Origin: Sinonovacula constricta
Taxonomy: Eukaryota > Mollusca > Bivalvia > Cardiida > Solecurtidae
Length of the DNA: 64,000 nt
Direction of reading: 5' to 3'
Assembly: GCA_007844125.1 (NCBI GenBank)
Contig: CM017556.1
Span: 27,051,148-27,115,147 of the forward strand
Below are positions 55,241 to 64,000 of this stretch, in pieces (the first letter of the stretch is position 1; each line of letters begins with the position of its first letter). Both the position numbers and the translations under genes were made by a program. A model generated the notes under the pieces. The model was not told the origin of the DNA, did no database searches, and saw only the letters and a list, made by a program, of their open reading frames with translations.

Positions 55241-55632
55241 ACTGGGGATTAAGTACCGGCATTGAGTACATGTAGTCCAATGTCACAAGACGTTAGGACA
55301 AGTACTGTAATATATAGTAGGCTGAGAGCTGATTTTTTCGTTTAAATGGGATCGGCCCTGTAAATATTATGCAGTAGCCTAGCTATAAACTAAACTTCTT
55401 ATGTATGAAATTTCGAATTTCTGTTGAAAATCATTTTTCATTGCAGCAAAAATGCTATACAATTGTGTTTTTTCTTTCTTCTGAAAATGACTCAAAATGC
55501 CTCAGAATGCAGCAAATGCAATTTAGATTTTCAAAATTTTCCCCCTGGACCCCCCTAAAATGGTGCCTACACATTGATTTCTTCCAAGCTTACACCCTGT
55601 ACAATGATTTTTTAAAGCATAAATGAACTTGA
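55241..55632. other. spacer with dispersed-repeat-like phrase
   Basis: The 55490-55560 part ('cctcagaatgcagcaaatgc' and 'attttccccctggaccccc') resembles a common invertebrate dispersed repeat. No gene was recognised. Confidence 0.4.
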
Positions 55633-55905
55633 GATTTGAAATAATAAAACATGTTCAAAAATGTTTACTAAAACATAGCTTCATAAAACTATGAATCTTA
55701 ATGCATATTTAATTAGCTAACATGATATATTTGTTAGAAGGAACCAGAGCACAGAATGTGTGATTTCATAATTATTAATTTTCATTCAATTTAAGTCATA
55801 ATGTTGAATCTCCAATTTATTGAAAGTAATATGCATTAAGATTCATAGTTTTATGAAGCTAAGTTTTAGTAAACATTTTTGAAAATGTTTTATTATTTCA
55901 AACAT
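55633..55905. mobile_element. foldback element with 75-bp arms
   Basis: Left arm 55633-55707 and right arm 55829-55905 are inverted copies at about 95% identity ('ataataaaacat', 'aatgtttactaaaac', 'gcttcataaaactatgaatc'), around a 121-bp AT-rich centre. No open frame. It probably is a non-autonomous foldback or MITE-type element; no clear target duplication was found. Confidence 0.8.
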
Positions 55906-57046
55906 CTTTTATAAACTAGTATAATGAGATGAAATTTAACAAACAAGTTTTTATTAATAACATTAATTTTAGGGCATGCTATGCATGTTACCTTAGTATT
56001 CTACACAAATTTAAAGTATTCCTACCTCAACAAAAACCTTTGTAAATCTTGAGCATTTAACTTTGCTGTGTGAACATTTATTTCTTTAAATGCTTACAGT
56101 TTGTATTATAAAAACAAGTGGCATATTTAATATTTATGTTATGATATCACATGTAAATTGGTGATTTTCATTGTTTGGTAATAATATTTTGGTGTATAAC
56201 TGTGGTCAGAATACAAAATTGTATTGATAATGAGTATAAATAAAAGCTACGAACTGATTGACTTACTAATTCTTATTGTTGTGTCTTGTGATGTTGAAGA
56301 ATTTGGTGCTGCCATGTGTGAATCCTCATGCAAAATGAACTAGATAGATCTAGTTTTAACGAAAATTATTATCTTTAATAAAACATACACGCCAAGTGTA
56401 ATCAGTAACTTATGGTACTCAAAACCTCAATCGTTGTAGGTGTACATTTATATCTATGCATATAAATATGGCAAACATGTTAAAGTGATTTTAACGAAAA
56501 AATATTAGCTAAGTGTATGAATCATCTTCTTCGTGCAACAAAGTACTGAAAATTCTTATAACTATTTTATTCATATTTTTAAATCCAATATTTGACCTCA
56601 GTCTGCCTAGGCTAGCAGAAATACTTGCTGATATGGTTCTAACATTAGTTTATCCTACCGAGTAGATCTAAATAGTCCGTTATAATTAAAATAAAAGAGA
56701 AAAATAACATTACTCTAACTGTAGTATAGTCATCCTGTATAAAAATCATATAAGAGCTATACAATAGGGAAAAATCCCCTATATACTTCTCGATCGTTAC
56801 ATCCAGTCTAGATTCCTACTATGTACAGCATCATGTCTATAAATCAGATCAGGTAAAAATTAATTTAAATAATATGAATTACTATGCATATAAAGATACA
56901 AAAGATATAAACTACTGCAGAAACTGTGTTGTTTAATACTCTGAAGGAAATAAAAATACATAATACGCGCAGTGATGTCGGAAAATATACTACCATTTTC
57001 CTTGTATTATCATATAGCGTATCTATAGACGCGCTAAACGAATATG
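55906..57046. other. AT-rich spacer, nothing recognised
   Basis: AT-rich sequence with many short poly-A and poly-T runs. No open frame over 60 codons and no RNA gene was recognised. Confidence 0.6.
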
Positions 57047-57119
57047 CTCTCCAAGATGGCGGGCAAAAGCGCGCGGGTTATAAATAGCGCGCCCGGTCTA
57101 TCTATTTATATGTCTATGG
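57047..57119 (+). promoter_or_regulatory. promoter-like block with YY1-like site and TATA box
   Basis: 'ctctccaagatggcgggc' (YY1-like), a strong TATAAATAG at 57079-57087, then 'ggtctatctatttatatg' and 'tctatgg'. The two ends match, on the opposite strand, the promoter-like blocks of the 2.5-kb units, while the middle differs. It lies about 350 bp before the transposase relic and points toward it. Confidence 0.4.
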
Positions 57120-57224
57120 CAATGAACATTCGAACATTTCCGAACAGAGGTAACGGAGAAAAATCAATACCAGCGCGTGTTACTCGTAATATCGGTAGAC
57201 ACATGCTATATATTGGGTCCAATA

Positions 57225-57297
57225 TATCGCAATTAGTGCAGTGGTAACATATTTTGCTAGCAATCCGGAGATTGGGGGTTTGAATCACCGCGTGTAT
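57225..57297 (+). mobile_element. tRNA-like relic
   Basis: 'attagtgcagtggtaacat' (A-box-like) and 'gggggtttgaatcacc' (B-box-like) are spaced as in a tRNA, but stems do not pair well. Either a tRNA pseudogene or a SINE head. Confidence 0.5.
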
Positions 57298-57421
57298 TAT
57301 TTTGAATGATTTATTGTCTAAACAAGATTTTTTTAGAGAAAACTATTTTGCGAGGTGTCACGAGATATAGGTAAGATATGTCCCTGTCATTTACTTGTGT
57401 AATTATATTCTGTGGCCAAAA

Positions 57422-58262
57422 TGTCGACAAGAAAACATATGCGATCTCATGAGAAAAAAAAAATGATTTTTCAGCAATTTTGAATTCTTCAATCTTCAAC
57501 AGAAAAACACCGACGAGGCAGTTCGCCTGACTTCTGCAGCTTCTGGAGAAAGCTACAGTACTGTCTACAGAATACATAGGGAAATGTGAAATAACGGCAC
57601 TTTGACGTCGCCCAAACGTACAACTAGGGGACCCTACAGAGCCATTGACAGTTTTAATGAAGGTGCTGTGGTGCGAAAATTAAAAGAATTTGTGGAGAAC
57701 AGAAAACAGCTGCCAACATTAAAATCCTTACACAGGGCTCTGACAGAAGAAATAAGTTATCCTGCCAGTCGGGAACATCTACGGAGGCTTTTGCACAGAC
57801 TTTGGTACAGATGGCGGAAAACAAGCAGCCAAAGAACAGCCCTTATCGAGAGACCAAATGTCGTCGCCCAACGATTGTATTATTATCAGAGAAAACTTAA
57901 GAGACAACTATACCTATCGTTTATTTAGACGAAACCTTGGTAGACACATCATACACTGTGCTCAAATGCTGGCAAGGCCAAAATGTGACGGGTGTTTTGC
58001 GAACAAAGAGCCATAGTCAGCGACTTATTGTTGTTCACGCTGGCAGCAAAAAAGGATTTATAGAAGACGCCAAACATAATTTAGTTTATATAGCAGCAGC
58101 ATCTACATGAGACTACCACAGTTAGATGAACGGCGCAACATTCCTCAAATGGTTAAAAGAAAAAAAATGCCACCAAATACCAGTGAAGAGAGTCCTAGTG
58201 ATGGACAATGCCAGCTTTCACTCTATACAGACTACGAAATGCAGTCGAAAGGATGAGAAAAG
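57422..58262 (+). pseudogene. Tc1/mariner-superfamily transposase relic, N-terminal and middle
   Basis: The broken reading runs: 'GESYSTVYRIHREM' then TGA (57587-57589), 'TLTSPKRTTRGPYRAIDSF' and 'RRLLHRLWYRWRKTSSQR' (helix-turn-helix DNA-binding region), a one-base shift near 57900, then 'IPIVYLDETLVDTSYT' with the first catalytic Asp (57928), 'QRLIVVHAGSKKGFIEDA', two stops near 58110-58125, and 'RVLVMDNASFHSIQTTK' with the second Asp (58204), 92 codons after the first. This order fits IS630/Tc1/mariner DDE transposases of the long, DDE_3-like type. Similarity stops near 58262; the third acidic residue is not here but appears at 61540. Confidence 0.85.
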
Positions 58263-58304
58263 GTTATAATCTCTAATATCTTTCAGTGAATTGAAAGTTA
58301 GTAA

Positions 58305-58314
<10 letters not shown>

Positions 58315-58349
<35 letters not shown>
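58315..58349. repeat. (AT)n microsatellite
   Basis: About 17 AT dinucleotides, directly after the point where transposase similarity ends. Confidence 0.97.
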
Positions 58350-58351
<2 letters not shown>

Positions 58352-59835
58352 CGCACGACGCGACAAAACCGGGCTTATGGCACTATGACGTAAAACTGGG
58401 AAATCCACAATTAGAATGACGTCACTTTTACCGGGTATTTTTACTACGACCTTGACAGCATGGCTTGGACTGTCGTATTTGAAACTGAATGTTGTCTTAT
58501 TAGAAGCGATAACAAACAAGAATGGAGGAGGAACTGGAGGTAAGATTTATTCATTATATTGTGATTACATAATCTTTATATTTTTGAATAGAGGATACAC
58601 AAATCTAAACGCGCGTGAATCAAAACTTTAACAGTTAAACAGTTTATAGGCCTACGGGTTTACAGAATTATCATGATACTTTTTGTCATTTCGAGCAAAA
58701 TCATGTTAAAAGTTTATATGAAACGAAATAGAATGTAAACCATTATTTTTTTATATAATCTAGACTAGATTTTGATGTAACCGATGTGCAGGTTACAGGT
58801 TTGTTCAATTTTAACTCATCGACGTGGGTGGGTAGATTTAGCGAAAAAAATGATTAGTATTACAAGCGACATTTAAATCAGTTCACTAATATTTACTCAC
58901 TAGAAAAGAAATGCCGATAGATTTTTTAAAAACCTGATATACATTTTGCATATAAAAAAGATTAATGTCACGTAAACGTGTCTATAACTACGTAGGCTTG
59001 TTTATTGATTATTATATAATTATGCGCTTAGCGTTGTTGGTCAGTCGAACACTATTCTCTTTACATATATTTATCGACGGAGTTGATGGTTCGCTACCAA
59101 CCACGGCCCCCAATTTTATTTTCTAATTTTAATCCATTTTATTTCATTTAATATACGTCTTGTTTTTAACGAATTAAATTAAACATATTACTTTCTTGAC
59201 AACTGTTTGTTGGGCTTACATTATAGTGAAACAAAACAAACCCACAAAAAGTAAAAAACTTTGTTTGCACACATTTAATGCTCAACGACTATTCATGAAA
59301 AGTCTAAATGAATGTAACATTATATTGTCGCTTTAAATTAAATAGAAGAAACCCGTTCGCCGTTTCTTACAATTACAGTGCAGGATCCTAGTTCTTTAAG
59401 AGAGGAACTAACCATAGACATATCAAGCAATATGTTTATTAAATATTTAGAATGTCGCAAAATTGTTTGTCTCATTACAAGTATATTTTATACACAGAAA
59501 AAAGAAAGAAAACGGAATACATGAAATTAATAACGAAATTATTGATAAACGTTCAAAGTACTTCGAGCAAATGACTGAAACTTTAACCAAATAGTATGAT
59601 TGTTTATAGTTAAGGTGCAACTCTGTAAACTTGTGACGACTTAATTTTTTTAGAATATTGTATGTTGGTGATACTTTCAGGACAAAACAAAAACCGGTAT
59701 CTACTTTGGGTACTTCATATGGCGGACAATAACAGGACAAAACATCACGATCGAGTACTACATGCAAGTACCACGGATTTATTAGTATAATAGCCACTTA
59801 TGACATTTCATTTAATGTATTCACAAGCAAATAAG
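58350..59835. other. spacer with one possible first exon
   Basis: At 58416 an ATG within a perfect CRE-like 'aatgacgtcac' opens 'MTSLLPGIFTTTLTAWLGL', a hydrophobic stretch, and continues to a donor-like 'actggaggtaag' near 58533-58544. The protein is unknown and this could be chance. The remainder is AT-rich; a 116-codon minus-strand frame (59447-59797) has no recognisable domain. Confidence 0.3.
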
Positions 59836-60078
59836 GGGCGCCCGTTGCCGAGCTCATAGAGTCACAGACCGTTCCACCCGTTGAGTTCGAGTCCCGGTCG
59901 AAGTGACAAACATTCATGTCCGGAGGTATTCACGTTAACCTACAGTCCACCACAGGATATATATATTTTACTCCACCAGTAAAGTGGATATTGCAAATAA
60001 GACGTTAATTGTATTGTGCGAGGTATCTGCAGCAAACAAACGAAACAACAACAAACAACAACAACAAAAAGAAAGAAA
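59834..60078 (+). mobile_element. tRNA-derived SINE, degenerate
   Basis: The head 'ggggcgcccgttgccgag' and the B box 'gagttcgagtcccggtcg' match the SINE family at 31425; part of the anticodon region is deleted. The body retains 'ttttactccaccagtaa', and an A-rich (caaa/caa)n tail runs to 60078. Confidence 0.75.
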
Positions 60079-60087
60079 TGAAACATA

Positions 60088-60345
60088 GGGGACGCCCTTG
60101 GTTTAATGGTATAAAGGTTAGAATCGACTACTTGCTATTTCTCTGACTCCATAATCCGTCACATTGTGGGTTTGAGTCCCGGTCGGGGTACAAACTATCA
60201 TGTGGTCAGGTTTTCCAGCTGATCTGCAATGCGCTACTGGTTCTAAGCAGACATGGGCCATGATTTTTCTCCACCAGTAATAGCTGGGCGTCGCTATAAT
60301 AACAATAATTTCGCCGATGCACTGTATTTAACAAAACAAACAAAA
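60088..60345 (+). mobile_element. tRNA-derived SINE, near full length
   Basis: Same family as 31425-31692: head 'ggggacgcccttggtttaat', B box 'gggtttgagtcccggtcgg', 'caggttttccagctgatctg', 'tagctgggcgtcgctata' and an A-rich tail. It starts 10 bp after the previous SINE ends. No perfect target duplication was found. Confidence 0.85.
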
Positions 60346-61496
60346 CGGACAGAAATAGGCATACATATAAAGTTAAAGCCAATAATCATACATAAATATG
60401 CATGTAAATATGTTAAACGAGAGTTTATTTCTCATTTCAGGCCACGCACGTGGTCTTGTGGATCCCGGTTTTGTCCATCTCAGATTAAATGCCGAGAAAT
60501 GACTGCGAGACTGTTAAGGAGCCAGCTGACATTGTGATGCGATCCTCGCAGTTCAACTCGCCCGTTTTGTATCCCAGGTGTGACTGGAGAGGTTGGAATG
60601 GTTTCCTTGGGCAACACTTCAAGGCTTTGACAGGAATAAGGTATGGCCATGTTATATGCCGTAAACAAAATTTGAAACAATTGGGTTTATACTAAAGAGC
60701 TTCTCTAAGCAGAAAGGTTAGATTCACAGACTCGTAATGTCCTAACCTTTCATTGCATGAGTTATCGTCCCGGTAAGGGAGATAATTGTGATAATGCTTG
60801 CGATGCGCCAGTAGTTTCACTTCACAAACATTTATCTGCGATTTTCGTCCACTAAAATTGTTTGACGGCAAAACACGCAAAATAAAATCATTGATATAAT
60901 CAGATTTGTATTTATGGCGAGACTTAGATATTAACATAATATTGATTAAAATGTATTTTCAAATTATCAACTCTTCAATTTCACGTCTGTAAAAAAACTG
61001 GTAGTATCATTTTGCGGACCATTCCTGATGATGATCAGAGGGAGTTTATGCTACTCAAGGATCCCCAGCAAAAGTTCAGGGATACAGAAATGCCACCCGC
61101 GTTTCAACCTGGCTATATATCTGCCCGTTTCCTTATTATTGGTCAATTACCATAAATTGAAACTTGTATAATTTAATTACTTGTGTCGTTAGATGTGTCA
61201 TCAGATCGTCAAGTGGTCTCATATTGATATGAATTGATTACAATGTTATACGAATAAGATTTATAATGAACGTGTTGAAATAAAAAGTGTACATTGTCTT
61301 ACAATACGCTTTTTAAGTCGTGGGACGTGTGGCTGTCCAAAGACAGACTGGTCCGGTCCAAATATGTCCAAAAATGATGTGTTACTTTTTTCGGTTTGAC
61401 TTTGCCATGAATTACAGTATGTAATGAAAATGTTCAAGTTACACCAAATATGGGAAGAAGGATCTGCTTGAGTAATCACGGCTACACAAACCAAAG
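60346..61496. other. spacer with coding-like fragments
   Basis: After an acceptor-like 'ttatttctcatttcag' (60423-60439) the plus strand is open for 68 codons at 60489-60695 ('FNSPVLYPRCDWRGWNGF', 'LGQHFKALTGIR'). At 61003-61154 another open piece reads 'RTIPDDDQREFMLLKDPQQ' and 'FRDTEMPPAFQPGYISARF'. Both look like protein but neither was recognised and they are in unrelated frames; they may be exons or transposon debris. A degenerate SINE head lies at about 60700-60790. Confidence 0.3.
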
Positions 61497-61968
61497 CCGT
61501 CTTACGTCATTGAGGTTACCCCCGGAGTTCAATCCTTTTGAGCTAATCTGGTCGCAGATTTAAAGCGATGTTCGTTATAAGAACTTTATTTTCAGGTACT
61601 TGTATTAACATGACCATATTGTACTTTTCCATCTTGTATGCATTGATTGTATTTCATTCTCTTTATTTTATTGTTGAAAATTAATTTTTCAGGATGTGTG
61701 ACGTGTGGAAACTAGTATACAATGCCATCGATGGAGAGTTGGCGACGCGCCTGTAATCATGTGGAGTCAAAAAATCTCTAAAATGAGGGCATTGGGAAAT
61801 TACAGAGATCGTCCGACAACGCCATTAGTAATCCAGCTAAATACCGACTCTAGCACTGACGACAACAGCACGGACACTGCCAGTGAGGACAGTTCTACAG
61901 ACACAGCTAGTGAAACAGATATTACCGTGCAGCTTTGTACTGCTTGTATTGATATATCGCCTCAATAA
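61452..61968 (+). pseudogene. Tc1/mariner-type transposase relic, C-terminal part
   Basis: 'LRLPPEFNPFELIW' (61513-61554) matches the third catalytic box of the same transposase family (LRLPP..NPIE.IW), with Glu at codon 61540, followed by TAA at 61561. After an acceptor-like 'attaatttttcag' (about 61680-61692), the frame 61705-61968 holds 'PLVIQLNTDSSTDD' and an Asp/Ser/Thr-rich tail typical of the transposase C-terminus, ending with a TAA inside an AATAAA signal. It is probably the far half of the copy at 57422-58262, split by 3.2 kb, but could be a second relic. Confidence 0.7.
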
Positions 61969-62115
61969 ATACAAGAATATATACCGTCAAAAAACAATAA
62001 AAAGAAATGACTAATTAAATGAAATTACCAAAAAAGGCGATGTCCGAACAATTCAAAGAACATATTAAAACAATAGAAACGTTTAACAAATATAAAAGAA
62101 CATACAAACTTAAAA
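61969..62115. other. short AT-rich spacer
   Basis: Nothing recognised. Confidence 0.6.
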
Positions 62116-62122
62116 ATAACAA

Positions 62123-62186
62123 GTAGCGGAGGTCGAACTCTCATCTTCCGCACTGCAAGCGAGCACTCAACCACTAAGCTGCGGAA
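62123..62186 (-). mobile_element. tRNA-like relic, anticodon GCA-like
   Basis: The minus strand reads 'gcagcttagtggttgagtgc', an anticodon loop-like 'cgcttgcagtgcg' (GCA, Cys) with a mostly paired stem, and 'agagttcgacctccgc' as B box. Acceptor and T stems pair poorly, so a tRNA pseudogene or SINE head is likelier than an active tRNA. Confidence 0.55.
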
Positions 62187-62556
62187 AACGTCTACAATAT
62201 TTAATTCATGAACATAAGCGTATGATCGCAATTTATCGCTGATAACTATGTAACTATAGATTTCCTGTAACTAGATTTCCGTATATTGGCGAAGAGAACC
62301 GAGTTCAATGAAGGAAAATAATCACTGCCAGTTTAATGTTGTCAGGCAATATATCAGCTTGGTTATTGTTGTTTTACTATTATTCAACCTATGTTTATCT
62401 ATTGCACATGTGAAGTGTTGTTACTATAAAGTGTTTGCTTATTACCTCTAGGTGTTGTCGGAGAGGAAGACACGTCCAGACAGAAAGGTAAAACTACCAG
62501 TCATTGGATAGAGTGTACAATTTAAAAGATCAGAGACAGACATGGTAGGTTACTTT
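62187..62556. other. spacer, nothing recognised
   Basis: AT-rich sequence. A short purine-rich patch at 62455-62490 followed by 'aaaggtaaaac' might be an exon end, but no frame supports it. Confidence 0.5.
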
Positions 62557-62557
62557 A

Positions 62558-62823
62558 TACACTGCTCAAAAATAAGCTACAGGGCATCGTGTCCACTCAA
62601 ACTGTCCGAAATCGTCTGTAAGACCAGATTTTCAAAGTTAATTTGATAATGGTCATATCCTGGACACTGTCTGTGTTCAGGAATGTTTCCGTTCGCGATG
62701 AAAATGCCGATTTGTGTTTGTAAAAACATTGCTATTTATATACAAGATACTCATAAATCTACTGAACGCGTATGGTATTTTATAGATTATATGGGCGCTC
62801 CTTTAATAATATTGAGCAGTGTA
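62558..62823. mobile_element. small Tc1-type non-autonomous element
   Basis: 266 bp bounded by terminal inverted repeats CACTGCTCAA (from 62560) and TTGAGCAGTG (to 62821), each flanked by TA, the target duplication of Tc1/mariner elements. CACTGCTCAAAA is a familiar Tc1-like terminus. No transposase frame lies inside, so it would be mobilised in trans. Confidence 0.85.
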
Positions 62824-63337
62824 TTTCTCTAAACTGTTTAATGATGTATTTTAATTTGAAAATAGTCATTTAGGTACTGGAGAAAAATGTTACCTTAGAT
62901 GCTAAAGAAATCTTGACAACCGATGCCTTAAAATCGCAATGTAATAAAGCCATATAACATGACCATCACTTCTTGATAATTATAACATTCAATTTAAAAT
63001 AGCATAATTGTTTCCTAATGAATGCAGAAAACAATGCTTTATTATGTATACTATTTTATCCATTTCTATAGTGTTAACAAAGTACTTTGCATAATCATGT
63101 CACATTCTGTCATATGACTTGATTTTTTCAAATTATTATACATCACCGCTAATTTTCCTATACTAAAGCGTTATACTTGGGGGATTGTTATTTCATTTAA
63201 GCACCTGCAATCTAAGGGAGACTACTGCTGGACTACTAAAAAGCACCAGTTATTTCCCTGGTTTTATAATGGTTCCTGGCTGTGTAATGTAGCGAGGCGG
63301 GGAACAACGTTGCAAACGACACAGGTTGTTTACAAAA
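62824..63337. other. spacer, nothing recognised
   Basis: AT-rich, becoming more GC-rich just before 63338 ('agcgaggcggggaac'). Confidence 0.5.
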
Positions 63338-63650
63338 ATGGCGTTGAGGTTAGCAAACATTTCGACGGAAGATTTGGAGTTTCTCGACACTTCTCAAGAC
63401 TAAATCCACCAAGCGAACAGTTCAGCGAAGCATCAACATGTTTAGAGAATTTCTTGGCAAAGAAAATAGGCGTTTTGAGTAAATGTCAAAAGGATCTAAA
63501 AAAAAGTCGTCATTGAATACACTAAAATATGGACTAACCAGGTATATTAGAGAGAACTATCAGACTGTGATAACTGATGGATTTGGCCAGTGCTGGAAAA
63601 CTTGCAAAGCCAAAGACTCTGAAAAGCCCAGTTGTTGGAGAGGAAAGAGG
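63338..63650 (+). pseudogene. Crypton-like tyrosine recombinase N-terminal relic
   Basis: ATG (63338) opens 'MALRLANISTEDLEFLDTSQ' and stops at 63401; in a shifted frame 'TKRTVQRSINMFREFLGKEN' (63408-63467), TAA at 63480, then in the same frame 'SSLNTLKYGLTRYIREN' and 'VITDGFGQCWKTCKAK' to a donor-like 'aaagaggtaaac' at about 63646. This pattern (K-R-V-..F..FL..., then SL.T.R.GL.RY...) resembles the SAM-like N-terminal region of Crypton-type tyrosine recombinases (DUF3504-like), which have also been domesticated in animals. The middle of the domain is missing and no catalytic domain lies within the window. The family call is from memory of motifs. Confidence 0.6.
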
Positions 63651-64000
63651 TAAACAATCTTCCACAGTTGAACATGTAAGAGCACTTTTAATATTCTGAT
63701 ACCCTCTTTTGTATCTCTGGGCAAATCTAATGTCTCAATGTTCGAAGCCATTTTCTAAATGTGCTGTATAATGTGGATTTCAATATGGTATAACTTTTTG
63801 GTAGAGATATATATTGCAGTGAACCTATCATGCTTGGGAGTATTAAAAACAAAACATCCACAATTACTCATTCATTTATAGTGGGATATGTAGAAAATAA
63901 ATAATTAACAAAAATGTTAAACAGTTCTAGTGTTGTTGCTTAACTAGCCAGCGCACAGTAAACCAAGTCCAATGTCAAAATATTCCAGTCATTTAAGTAA
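63651..64000. other. window end, nothing recognised
   Basis: AT-rich sequence. The minus-strand open frame 63560-63751 overlaps the recombinase relic and is likely a shadow. Confidence 0.5.

Noticed and set aside
62123..62186. Functional tRNA-Cys gene
   Set aside because: The anticodon arm is plausible, but the acceptor and T stems pair poorly.

Overview
This window is metazoan nuclear DNA dominated by repeats. It holds no operons, no bacterial-type genes and no gene that can be called intact and functional. The mix of elements (a Ty3/gypsy-type LTR element with a tRNA-Pro primer site, tRNA-derived SINEs, a Penelope-like element, a Tc1/mariner-type transposase relic, a Crypton-like recombinase relic and long satellites) suggests a marine invertebrate. 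Dispersed phrases such as 'aacaagagggc...cgctcacctgag' and 'aatggccac...catggcggccat' make a bivalve mollusc the best guess. That assignment is an inference.

Layout. 1-1222: minisatellite of about 87 bp. 1284-7897: a degenerate LTR retrotransposon with both LTRs, whose pol reads protease, integrase, reverse transcriptase, RNase H, so integrase precedes RT (Gmr1-like order). About 8795-9020: the 87-bp repeat again, in inverted orientation. 9207-25835: a 16.6-kb satellite of 41-43-bp monomers in three sequence blocks with higher-order structure. 25836-29265: no recognisable gene. 29337-30531: a 54-bp minisatellite of 22 units that keeps one reading frame open (415 codons from the first ATG). 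31425-31692: a SINE with a perfect 16-bp target duplication. 32725-34310 (minus): a Penelope-like RT relic. 35575-35870: two tRNA-derived fragments. 37626-37806: a (TC)n tract. 37807-55240: seven tandem copies of a 2.44-2.86-kb unit, each with an exon-like open segment, a promoter-like block and two compound microsatellites. 55633-55905: a foldback element. 57047-58262 and 61497-61968: promoter-like block and transposase relic, the two parts separated by 3.2 kb containing SINE copies. 62558-62823: a small Tc1-type non-autonomous element. 63338-63650: a Crypton-like (tyrosine recombinase N-terminal) relic.

The genes do not form a pathway; each recognisable coding segment belongs to a mobile element and carries stops or frameshifts. 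The most unusual items are the integrase-before-RT element with heat-shock-like motifs in its LTRs, the exact 43-bp-multiple spacing of marked satellite monomers, the frame-preserving 18-residue repeat, and the 2.5-kb tandem unit, whose promoter-like block shares conserved ends with a block upstream of the transposase relic.
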